This document shows, piece by piece, positions 52,091 to 59,718 of a stretch of 64,000 bases of DNA. Origin of the DNA: Candidatus Poribacteria bacterium WGA-3G. GTDB lineage: Bacteria > Poribacteria > WGA-4E > WGA-3G. The notes below the pieces were generated by a model that saw only the letters and a list, made by a program, of their open reading frames with translations, was not told the DNA's origin and did not search any database. Both the position numbers and the translations under genes were made by a program. Position 1 is the stretch's first letter. The number at the start of each line of letters is the position of its first letter. Where the stretch lies: contig ASZN01000021.1 in assembly GCA_000406005.1 (NCBI GenBank), positions 6,518 through 70,517 on the forward strand, given 5' to 3'.

Positions 52091-53257
52091 ATGAACATTA
52101 GAAAAATCATAACATTCACATTTCTATCCGTGATTATCGCATTAATTGCAAGACTTTCTGCCTGCGAACGCGTCTCACAAATTGCCCAACCCACTACACC
52201 TCAAACACCAGAACCGAGTGAAGAATTCTCGATCGGGGTTGTCTTACCTTTAACAGGACGACTCACCGATTCATTTAATAAGCCGATACAGCAAGGCTTT
52301 GAATTGGCACTCAACGAAATTAACAACGCACAATCTAACGGAACAAAGTTGAAGCTTACCGTTAGGGACGATCAGAGTACCGTAGAAGGGGCAGTTGAAG
52401 CCTTCAATAAACTGATTCACCAAGACGGGGTGTCTGTTATCCTTGGACCTGCTACTTCAAGTCAAACTAAGGAAGCTTTTCCGAGAGCGCAAGAAAATCA
52501 GGTTGTCGCGATGAGTCCGACATCCGCTGCCCGTGGTCTCAGTGCGATCGGAGATTATGTTTTTCGCGTCTCGCTGACGACAGATATACTTATCCCGAAG
52601 GGTATTGAAGCCACACAGACAAAACTCGGTTATCAACGCGCCGCGACAATGTATGATGAAACCGATCTTTTCTCGACCGATGGAGACGCGTCCGTGCAGG
52701 AAGTCCTTGCTGCAAAAGGCGTTGAGGTGGTAGCCACCGAAACTTTCCAAGGTGGAGATACCGACTTTTCTGAACAATTAACCCGAATCCAGACCCTGAA
52801 TCCCGACATCATTTTTGTTTCATGTTTATCGCCGGAAAAGCCTGGGATCCTTATGCAAGGGCATCAACTCGGTATAACTGCTCCGTTTATCGTGCGAACA
52901 TTGACTGCAGCAGATGTACAAGCCGCAGGTGCAGCCGCTGAGGGCGCGATAACTTTTGTAGGGTGGGGGACTGCTGTGGATACGCCCGGAAATAAAGCTT
53001 TTGTGGAAAATTATAGTGCCAAATTCGAGACAGAACCAACCAACTACGCCGCGCGTTCGTATGCGACACTTCATATTTTGGCGGAGGCGATCGCGAATGC
53101 ACAGTCAACCGATGCTGCAGCGATTCGAGACGCACTCGCAAGTATCACAGATTTTGACACAATTTTCGGCAAATTCTCTTTTGACGCTAACGGGGACGCA
53201 GTTTACGACGAGAAGGTTCTAATCGTCAAAGATGGTGAATTGGTGATCTTTGAGTAG
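52091..53257 (+). CDS. Branched-chain-amino-acid-type ABC substrate-binding protein
   Basis: 388 residues from ATG 52091 (AAGGAACTTT upstream). The N-terminus has a hydrophobic stretch ending LSAC, a probable lipobox. The type I periplasmic fold follows: IGVVLPLTGRLTDSF, GFELALNEIN, DQSTVEGAVEAFNKL, VILGPATSSQTKEAFP. It would bind an amino acid or amide outside the cell. No permease or ATPase genes lie next to it, so it works with a remote transporter or as a sensor. Own promoter at 51974. Confidence 0.85.
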   Translation: MNIRKIITFTFLSVIIALIARLSACERVSQIAQPTTPQTPEPSEEFSIGVVLPLTGRLTDSFNKPIQQGFELALNEINNAQSNGTKLKLTVRDDQSTVEGAVEAFNKLIHQDGVSVILGPATSSQTKEAFPRAQENQVVAMSPTSAARGLSAIGDYVFRVSLTTDILIPKGIEATQTKLGYQRAATMYDETDLFSTDGDASVQEVLAAKGVEVVATETFQGGDTDFSEQLTRIQTLNPDIIFVSCLSPEKPGILMQGHQLGITAPFIVRTLTAADVQAAGAAAEGAITFVGWGTAVDTPGNKAFVENYSAKFETEPTNYAARSYATLHILAEAIANAQSTDAAAIRDALASITDFDTIFGKFSFDANGDAVYDEKVLIVKDGELVIFE

Positions 53258-53308
53258 TTTACCATAACTGTCAATTTAAAAAAAATAACCGTCGCAGGCC
53301 CCAGGGCC

Positions 53309-53338
53309 GGTAGGTTCGGTTTACTAACCGAACCTACC
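53309..53338. repeat. Perfect 13-bp palindromic repeat
   Basis: GGTAGGTTCGGTT (53309-53321) and AACCGAACCTACC (53326-53338) with a 4-base loop; GTAG/CTAC lie at both ends. Related to the element at 8790. Confidence 0.7.
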
Positions 53339-53392
53339 TGGGGATGAAAGTGTCGCTTTATTTTTTCGATTCACTATAAAAGGTAAAAGGCT

Positions 53393-54256
53393 GTGGAGAA
53401 TTCACTTGATCAGTTTTATACGAAACCAGAGATCGCCACGACGTGCTGGAAACACTTCATCGATACACTCGTGAGGCTAAACCGAAACCCGAATGATATG
53501 TTCTTTATTGAACCCGCTGCCGGTAGTGGCGTGTTTTACAAACTCCTACCACAGCAGAGACGACTCGGTATCGACCTCGTACCGAAATGTGATGACGTGA
53601 AACCGCAAGACTTTTTTGAACTTACCGATCTCCAATACACATCCAGAGAGACCGCAGTCATCGGAAACCCACCTTTCGGCAAACGTGGGAAATTAGCAAT
53701 CGCCTTCTTTAATCATGCAGCCCATTTAGCAGACACTGTCGCCTTTATCGTCCCAGTCAATTTCCGCAAATTTAACACCCACAAGTGGCTTGACTCTGAT
53801 ATGCGCTTCATCAGCAAATTGCCGCTACCGAGAGATGCCTTCCACCTCAGTACAGGCAAATCTTACGCAGTAAACACAGAATTTCAGATATGGACACGTC
53901 TGTCAACCGCACATCACGACATGCGCCAATATAAACCGCTCCCCATTCGACACAAAGATTTTCAGATGTGGCAGTACAACAACACACCTGATGCCTTAAA
54001 AGTTTTTCAGAACCGCTTTGATTTCGCCGTGCCATGCCAAGGCTGGCAAGATTACTCCCGTAGAGAAACGGACGAAAAACAGTGTGAAAAGAGTAAACAA
54101 TGGATACTGCTGAAAACCGAAAGCCCCATTGTCTTAACACGTCTGATGGAGATTGATTATGAGCGTCTGGCACTGGAGTGCGCCACGGCTGTTCCCGGTT
54201 TTCGGAAAGGAGATTTGGTAAAAGAATATGCAGAAAAATATGAACGCAATAAGTAG
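53393..54256 (+). CDS. Orphan N6-adenine-type DNA methyltransferase-like protein
   Basis: 287 residues from GTG 53393 (AAAAGGTAAAAGG upstream). FIEPAAGSGVFYKLL is the SAM-binding motif I and VIGNPPFGKRGKLA contains the NPPF catalytic motif of adenine-N6 methylases; DQFYTKPEIATTCW at the N-terminus recalls Eco57I/Taq-type enzymes. There is no clear target-recognition domain and no restriction gene, so it is an orphan or a phage-derived anti-restriction enzyme. Protein or RNA as substrate cannot be excluded. Confidence 0.75.
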   Translation: MENSLDQFYTKPEIATTCWKHFIDTLVRLNRNPNDMFFIEPAAGSGVFYKLLPQQRRLGIDLVPKCDDVKPQDFFELTDLQYTSRETAVIGNPPFGKRGKLAIAFFNHAAHLADTVAFIVPVNFRKFNTHKWLDSDMRFISKLPLPRDAFHLSTGKSYAVNTEFQIWTRLSTAHHDMRQYKPLPIRHKDFQMWQYNNTPDALKVFQNRFDFAVPCQGWQDYSRRETDEKQCEKSKQWILLKTESPIVLTRLMEIDYERLALECATAVPGFRKGDLVKEYAEKYERNK

Positions 54257-54358
54257 TTTTGGGTTTGAAGAATTTTTAAAACTTAATGCCTTGGTTAGGA
54301 AGAATACTGACAGTCTATATTTTCAAGTTTTAGTAGTAAATATTCTGTTTTGACAATT

Positions 54359-55519
54359 TCATCTGTTGCTTCGCTTGGGACGCATATTAAACCGCTCTGG
54401 ACGATAAGATGCAAACCAATCCACTCGAACACCGTCCAAGATTTCTAACGTCGCCATTTCACCGACCAAAGGTGCCAGCGTCACACCGCTGTGCATGAGC
54501 GCAACATACAAGTTCCGCACCGCTTCAGTAAATCCGAGAACAGGAAACCCATCAAGCGGCATCGGACGATAACCGACGGGTGTCGGAATCGCCTGCGCGT
54601 CCGCTATCGTCGGCAGATAGGCTCTGGCACGGTCAAGGAGCGCATCCGCATGCTGTTGCGAGTCGTCACGATTCATCCCTTCTTGTGTTCCCTGTCCGAT
54701 TCTGAGACTCCCATCAGAAAGCTGCCGGAGATGGAGATGTTGATGATTCTCATCTGTAGCCGGGGCATGGATAACCGCTACGTTGTGTAAGACCTCAACG
54801 CAGGGGGTCGTCTTAATAACAATACCGGGACTCTGTTGTTGTGGAATCTGCACTTGGGCAAAGGAGGCCAGTTCGGTCGTCTGAACGCCGCTCGCCAAAA
54901 CGACAACATCGCAAGGAAACTCGGTGTCGGCGGTTTTGACTGCGACGACGCTGTCGTCGCGAACGACAAATCCGGTAACGGCTGTCTGCGAATGCACAAC
55001 CGCACCCGCTTCACACGCACGCTGGAGACAGACATCAATAAAAGTATCGGTCTCTATATGGATATCCGCCTCGGAGAGAGACGCTGCAAGGACATCACCG
55101 GGATCGAGATGCGGCTCAAGTGCCAACATCTCCGCACACCTGATCAAACGGCACGGATACCCCCATGTCTGGATCTGTCGGACCCGTTGACGCAGCTGCG
55201 TTGCGCGACGCGGATGATTTTCCCACCGCATTTCGCCGCCGTAACGGATACCAATATCCGCATCAAGTTGATACGCCAACCGGTACCACATATCCAACGA
55301 ACGGCGATTGAGTGTATGGTACTCACGCGGATCTTTGCCAAACCCGTTCACCCACGCAAAAGAGTGACCGGACGCACCCGCCCCGGGCATGTCGCGTTCC
55401 AGAAGCGTTACAGTAATACCGTCACGCCGCGATAAATGATAACCGAGCGTGGCACCTATAATACCCGCACCTACTATGACTACACTTTTCGTCTGGGAAC
55501 TGTAACTTCTGTTTGACAA
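54359..55519 (-). CDS. FAD-dependent oxidoreductase (DAO family)
   Basis: 386 residues. VVIVGAGIIGATLGYHLSR is the FAD dinucleotide motif; LLERDMPGAGASGHSFAWVN continues it; CDVVVLASGVQT and PTPVGYRPMPLDGFPVLGF are family features of D-amino-acid oxidase/glycine oxidase relatives. Probably oxidises an amino acid or amine. No signal peptide. It is followed by an unrelated membrane gene 38 bases upstream on the same strand. Confidence 0.85.
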   Translation of the reverse strand: MSNRSYSSQTKSVVIVGAGIIGATLGYHLSRRDGITVTLLERDMPGAGASGHSFAWVNGFGKDPREYHTLNRRSLDMWYRLAYQLDADIGIRYGGEMRWENHPRRATQLRQRVRQIQTWGYPCRLIRCAEMLALEPHLDPGDVLAASLSEADIHIETDTFIDVCLQRACEAGAVVHSQTAVTGFVVRDDSVVAVKTADTEFPCDVVVLASGVQTTELASFAQVQIPQQQSPGIVIKTTPCVEVLHNVAVIHAPATDENHQHLHLRQLSDGSLRIGQGTQEGMNRDDSQQHADALLDRARAYLPTIADAQAIPTPVGYRPMPLDGFPVLGFTEAVRNLYVALMHSGVTLAPLVGEMATLEILDGVRVDWFASYRPERFNMRPKRSNR

Positions 55520-55557
55520 GGAACCCCTCTGCGAAACCGATTGGAAACTCCGATCAT

Positions 55558-56178
55558 CTAACGATGCACCGCGACAATAAAACCTGTTAAGCCAACAAGC
55601 AACAACTGAAAGCCGGTTTCATAAAACAGAATAAAAAATGGTTGGCAGAGCGCAATCAAACTCAATGCGATTAAGCCGACAGAAAGGCGTTCACACACGG
55701 TTTTTTCTGAAAAGACAATCGAAAAAACAATTATACCAGGAAGGAGTAGGTGTAGAGCCGTACCGCCAAGCGACGGAAAAAAAGGTTGGTAGAGGAAGAT
55801 AATGCCGAGACACGCTAAGAGTGCCGAACCAATCGTCGCAACCTGCTTCGCTGCTGTCGTCATACCAAATGCAATCGCACCGGCAAACAGGAGATGAAAC
55901 GCTGAACCACGCAGAATCGCGGGAATAGGGAGATAGAGAAATCCGAGTCCAATAATTAGACCAACACCAGATATAACAGCGATCCGCTGTCTGTTTTCAA
56001 AAGCAGTCCCACCGAGAATCGCAGCAATACTCAGCAGCACGAATGCGATACCTTTCAGTAGAACAGCATTCTGCGTAACAACCGGAGGCAACAACGGAAT
56101 ACCATCTATATAGAGAAAAACAATACCAATAACAAAGAAGCCGATTGCAAGCAGTTGATTCCGTTTTCTTTTCGTCAT
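55558..56178 (-). CDS. Polytopic membrane protein of unknown function
   Basis: 206 residues and almost entirely hydrophobic: I count about eight helices, several of them preceded by repeats of LPxxxxxxxxLLxxGI (FLYIDGIPLLPPVV, FLYLPIPAILRGSAF, FLYQPFFPSLGGTA). This points to an internally repeated two-helix unit of about 55 residues. No family recognised. The C-terminus ends VAVHR in the cytoplasm or periplasm. Confidence 0.65.
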   Translation of the reverse strand: MTKRKRNQLLAIGFFVIGIVFLYIDGIPLLPPVVTQNAVLLKGIAFVLLSIAAILGGTAFENRQRIAVISGVGLIIGLGFLYLPIPAILRGSAFHLLFAGAIAFGMTTAAKQVATIGSALLACLGIIFLYQPFFPSLGGTALHLLLPGIIVFSIVFSEKTVCERLSVGLIALSLIALCQPFFILFYETGFQLLLVGLTGFIVAVHR

Positions 56179-56221
56179 AGCGATTTCTTAGTGACCTGTA
56201 GCCGTTCCCGACTAAACTTCC

Positions 56222-56686
56222 TTAATCTTTTCGTTTCAACAGACGGTCCATCCAACCCTTAGACTGTTCTTTTACTAACTGACTCCTTAAATCCGCAATT
56301 TGTGAAGACCACTTCGCTCTCTCAACATCGAAAGATTCAATCATCTCTCGAAGCTCAGCATTTTCGGCAGCAAGTTTTTGTTTATCCGCCTCCAATTTGG
56401 CACAAGTTTCCCGGAGATACGTAATATCAATAACTTGACAACTGAGATTCTCAATAATATCATCCGTTGGCATATTATAAGAGAGTCTTTTTATCAGCGG
56501 CGCGAGTCCGTCAATCCGCAGTTGAATCTGTGGTGCTGTGGTGCCTCCAGGTTCCTCAGATGGCGCAGAGACAACCCGTAAAAACGGTTCGATATCTGTA
56601 TCTCGCCGTTCCAATGTTCGACTGATGATCCCTTCTTCCACACCTATAATTTCTGAAATCTCGGAAGGGTTCATATAGAGATCCAT
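56222..56686 (-). CDS. Coiled-coil protein with HTH-like N-terminus
   Basis: 154 residues from ATG 56686; a longer frame overlaps the PhyH gene and is disfavoured. The first 30 residues (NPSEISEIIGVEEGIISRTL) look like a helix-turn-helix of the type found in plasmid or phage replication or partition regulators. A long coiled coil follows (KLEADKQKLAAENAELREMI). The basic tail WMDRLLKRKD might contact nucleic acid or membrane. Family unknown. Confidence 0.5.
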   Translation of the reverse strand: MDLYMNPSEISEIIGVEEGIISRTLERRDTDIEPFLRVVSAPSEEPGGTTAPQIQLRIDGLAPLIKRLSYNMPTDDIIENLSCQVIDITYLRETCAKLEADKQKLAAENAELREMIESFDVERAKWSSQIADLRSQLVKEQSKGWMDRLLKRKD

Positions 56687-56708
56687 GCTAAATTTTCCTA
56701 TAGCCACT

Positions 56709-57446
56709 TCACGAAATCCCGTCCCAATATTTCCACATATCGTCAGGGGTTTCAAACTTAATCTCGTCGAGATCTTTCCGTCGGTACCTACTGATGAGTG
56801 CAATTCTGACGTTGCGACCGCAGTTCGGGCCCGCAGTATGACTCATCTGATGATGCCAGAAACAGACATCGCCAGCACCACCTGTGAATTCATAACTCGG
56901 TCCTAAATCAAACGGGGCACCACCGCCGGGGAGGCTATCCAAATCGTGGTGTCTGAAATATTCCGCCCAAATTAAATGGCTCCCGGGCCAGACGGTAAAC
57001 CCACCACCTTGTTTTTCAACCGTGTCGAGATAAACGGTCGCGCCGAGTGTGAACGAACCGACGACACCTTTCGGCACACCGTTCGTAGGCGTGTGATAAC
57101 CGTCAAGATGTCCCCCAGGTTCGCGCCATTCTCTGTCTGGATCCGGAAAATTGATATGCGGACCGGCACCGCCACTCGGATGTAATTTATCTTTCCCGAC
57201 GAGTTCTTCCGCCATAGCGAAAACTCGGTTATTGTATGTTGTGCCCTTGATAACGTCTTCACCACCGACAGGTACCGTACGATAACCTTTACGAATCCAA
57301 GACTCCGGGTCGTTCCTATCTTCGTCAAGTGCTTCCCAAAGCCTGTCAAGTGCAGCATCGATCGTTTCTTGTGCCAGCGCGCCGCGCACAACCAGATAGC
57401 CGTTTTCTTTAAAGAATGTTTTGTCTGCTTCTGTTAAATACGCCAT
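56709..57446 (-). CDS. Phytanoyl-CoA dioxygenase family protein
   Basis: 245 residues from ATG 57446 (AAGGGAAAC upstream). The metal triad is complete: GGHLDGYHTP (His, Asp) and HHQMSHTAGPNCGRNVRIA (distal His and the 2-oxoglutarate Arg). FFKENGYLVVRGAL is the family start. Third PhyH gene in the window; low similarity to the one at 12338. Lies downstream of an enolase-superfamily gene on the same strand. Confidence 0.87.
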   Translation of the reverse strand: MAYLTEADKTFFKENGYLVVRGALAQETIDAALDRLWEALDEDRNDPESWIRKGYRTVPVGGEDVIKGTTYNNRVFAMAEELVGKDKLHPSGGAGPHINFPDPDREWREPGGHLDGYHTPTNGVPKGVVGSFTLGATVYLDTVEKQGGGFTVWPGSHLIWAEYFRHHDLDSLPGGGAPFDLGPSYEFTGGAGDVCFWHHQMSHTAGPNCGRNVRIALISRYRRKDLDEIKFETPDDMWKYWDGIS

Positions 57447-57500
57447 AATTTTGTTTCCCTTGCAATCTACCACGTTTAGAGAAAATTTATCCAATCAGGA

Positions 57501-57632
57501 CTAACACTGCTTAATCAGAATCACCACTGCTGTCGCACCAATAAAAAATATAAGGGTTTCCACCGGGAACTCCGAAAAAATCTCGAACTTGCGCCAACTA
57601 AACATCGTTTTAAAAAATGCCTTCCAGCGCAT
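57501..57632 (-). CDS. Possible small membrane peptide
   Basis: 43 residues from ATG 57632, preceded by AGAGGTAAGACTG. One helix (FPVETLIFFIGATAVVILI) follows an aromatic, basic N-terminus (MRWKAFFKTMFSWRKF). It lies between an enolase-superfamily gene and a PhyH gene on the same strand. Strong ribosome site but no homologue known to me. Confidence 0.4.
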   Translation of the reverse strand: MRWKAFFKTMFSWRKFEIFSEFPVETLIFFIGATAVVILIKQC

Positions 57633-57721
57633 CAGTCTTACCTCTAACTGCCGAAATCCACTCCGACCTGGCATTGTGAAAAGCGAGATGCTCGGACGAC
57701 GCGGCGGTATCAATTATCACA

Positions 57722-58849
57722 CTATGCACGAACATCAAATCCGTTCTCTTCACGCGCTTTTTGGTAGGGTGCCTCTTCTATATTCAACCCGAAACCAGGA
57801 CTTTGCGGCACATTCACATAACCGTTGGAGATGGTGTAACCAGAATCATCTATACCCGGAGTCGTCGCATGATCCCACTCAGTGAACTCAAACCGCTCCA
57901 CCTTCGCCGCAAGATGACAGGTGACAAAATTGCCGTAGTAACCACCATAGTGATGCGGTGCTGTACCGACATCAAAGGTATCCAACTCAGGTCCTAACTC
58001 AAGCCAACGCGAAAATCCCGGATGGAAAATATCGTATTGAACGATGTCAATGAGTCCATCTTTTGCCCAATTCACAAGGTGCGGTGATGCGCCACCCTCG
58101 CCATCGGCGATACGGGTTTCCAACCCTTCAGCATCTAACCACTCTTTCAACAGGCTATAGACGCGTGCATCCTCGTGGAACGCCTCTTCCATCCAATAGA
58201 CTTTTGCATCCGCAGCCCCACCCAATACCTGCTTCGTAAGATTGAGATTATAACCGTTGTTCGCATCTATCAATATCGTAGCATCGGCACCAACTGCCTC
58301 GCGGACGGCGCGGATGACATCGATGTCGCGGTGGGTGCCTTTGTCAAGTGGCATGTGCATAGCACCACGTCCGACTTTGATTTTGTAAGCGTTATGACCG
58401 CGTGCCTTTCCTTCTAATGCCTCGGAAGCGATAAGTGCCGCCGCTTCAGCATTGTCGTCAAGGTGCAAGTCATCAATGTAGAGCGAGGTGTCGTAACACG
58501 GTGCCTGAAACGCACCATCTTCGCCAGAAAGCATCGCATAGACCGGTTTTTGTGCTAACTGACCCACCAAATCCCAGAGCGGATACTCCAGCATCCTGAA
58601 TCCTTCGGCGACACCACTTTCCGGATCAAACGCCTCGCTGAGCTGAAACCCGACGATAGCCGCCGCTTGATCACGCGAAATCGATGAAAAACCGAAACCG
58701 CTCACACCATCCGTTGTCGTTAGACGAGCAATCGGCGGACGGACATGAAGCCCATGCTCACCAAGCCGAGAATTGCAACCCGCTTTGCGCGGACGCTCAC
58801 CTGTTAAACGTGCCCATTCAATACGTTCAATTCTTACATTTTCTACCAT
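57722..58849 (-). CDS. Mandelate racemase / enolase-superfamily sugar acid dehydratase
   Basis: 375 residues. AYKIKVGRGAM holds the KxK base pair; ILIDANNGYN, WMEEAFHED and ADGEGG hold the three metal ligands; APHHYGGYYGN supplies the catalytic His. The active site is complete. Probably dehydrates or racemises a sugar acid. First gene of a run with a small membrane peptide and a PhyH gene. Not close to the enolase-superfamily gene at 49513. Confidence 0.87.
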   Translation of the reverse strand: MVENVRIERIEWARLTGERPRKAGCNSRLGEHGLHVRPPIARLTTTDGVSGFGFSSISRDQAAAIVGFQLSEAFDPESGVAEGFRMLEYPLWDLVGQLAQKPVYAMLSGEDGAFQAPCYDTSLYIDDLHLDDNAEAAALIASEALEGKARGHNAYKIKVGRGAMHMPLDKGTHRDIDVIRAVREAVGADATILIDANNGYNLNLTKQVLGGAADAKVYWMEEAFHEDARVYSLLKEWLDAEGLETRIADGEGGASPHLVNWAKDGLIDIVQYDIFHPGFSRWLELGPELDTFDVGTAPHHYGGYYGNFVTCHLAAKVERFEFTEWDHATTPGIDDSGYTISNGYVNVPQSPGFGLNIEEAPYQKAREENGFDVRA

Positions 58850-58947
58850 GTTTTAAATTTTCCTTGCGGTTAAATCAAACGGGTTTGTATTTTAGAGTCC
58901 TTTTCTGTGTATCCGCCTTCCACTTCGTTTCAGGCGACGGTTTTGAT

Positions 58948-59069
58948 TAGGACTTACGCATGCTGCTCTTTTGTAGCACAAACTTCTTAGTTTGTGTCAC
59001 CAGAACGCTGTGTTTTCCGAAAATTCTCATCTAACAGAACGGGCTGCAGTCAAAATTGCGTAAGTCCTA
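58948..59069. mobile_element. MITE with 13-bp TIRs, simplest copy (6)
   Basis: TAGGACTTACGCA (58948-58960) and TGCGTAAGTCCTA (59057-59069), perfect inverse of each other, with perfect 5-bp duplications TTGAT (58943-58947, 59070-59074). 122 bases, no ORF; inside is a GTAG-headed ACAAACT/AGTTTGT hairpin. Best reference copy for the family. Confidence 0.88.
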
Positions 59070-59114
59070 TTGATGTTATACCATTTCTGAAAAGATGAAT
59101 GTCGTACCGTACAC

Positions 59115-59624
59115 CTATAATTGGGTCTCAAGTAGCGCGAGGCTTTTCGGATCCAACTTATTATAATTCTCAATTTCATAACGGTTACCATCTGCATCTT
59201 TAATCAGGACGCGTCCATTCTCAAGCGAATCAATATCATACCGAGTACGTAAACCGAACTGCACATCTCCTTGTGAGGTTTCAACCACCCACTGCGTAAC
59301 GCCGAACTGCCCGTCAATTGCATTGATTTTGGTAATCTTCGGCATAAAATAGCGTTTCTCTAACTCCTCAACGAGTACCTTGCGGGACTCGTGTGGCAGA
59401 TGCTTTATATCCTCAATAATGCCAATCTCATTAGATTCTTCATCCATTAGAGAAACATATCGACTGGCTTCGCTTACTGGAAACGCGTAGACCGGCTGAA
59501 CTCTGGTCTGAGTCGTCCCATCTGGAAGTTGGACAACCAACTCTTCAAATGCGTTTCGCTCAATCCTAATACGGCTCGCATCAAGAAACTCTAATTCATC
59601 TGTAACCTTAATCGCTTCCTTCAT
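59115..59624 (-). CDS. DUF1854 family protein
   Basis: 169 residues. RIERNAFEELVVQLPDG, VYAFPVSEASRYVSLMDEE, EIGIIEDIKHLPHESRKVL and DGNRYEIENYNKLDPKS are the DUF1854 pattern. The family is usually next to an ABC exporter, as here (59719-62187), and both are annotated in databases as associated with cyanophycin metabolism. I see no cyanophycin synthetase or cyanophycinase here, so that link is only by family name. It is the downstream gene of the pair. Confidence 0.82.
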   Translation of the reverse strand: MKEAIKVTDELEFLDASRIRIERNAFEELVVQLPDGTTQTRVQPVYAFPVSEASRYVSLMDEESNEIGIIEDIKHLPHESRKVLVEELEKRYFMPKITKINAIDGQFGVTQWVVETSQGDVQFGLRTRYDIDSLENGRVLIKDADGNRYEIENYNKLDPKSLALLETQL

Positions 59625-59644
59625 GAATATGCCCTTCCTTCATA

Positions 59645-59699
59645 CCACCCTTTGCAGGGTTTTTGCTTGGGTGTTTCTTCAAGGGTTTGTAACCCCGCC
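59645..59699. repeat. Copy of the MITE-1 internal repeat
   Basis: CCCTTTGCAGGGTTTTTGCT and GGGTGTTTCTTCAAGGGTTTG with AACCCCG; near-identical to 15895-15952 inside MITE copy 1, here without terminal repeats. Suggests the interior moves or is exchanged on its own. Confidence 0.6.
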
Positions 59700-59718
59700 A
59701 TCCTACTTCAGACTGAGA

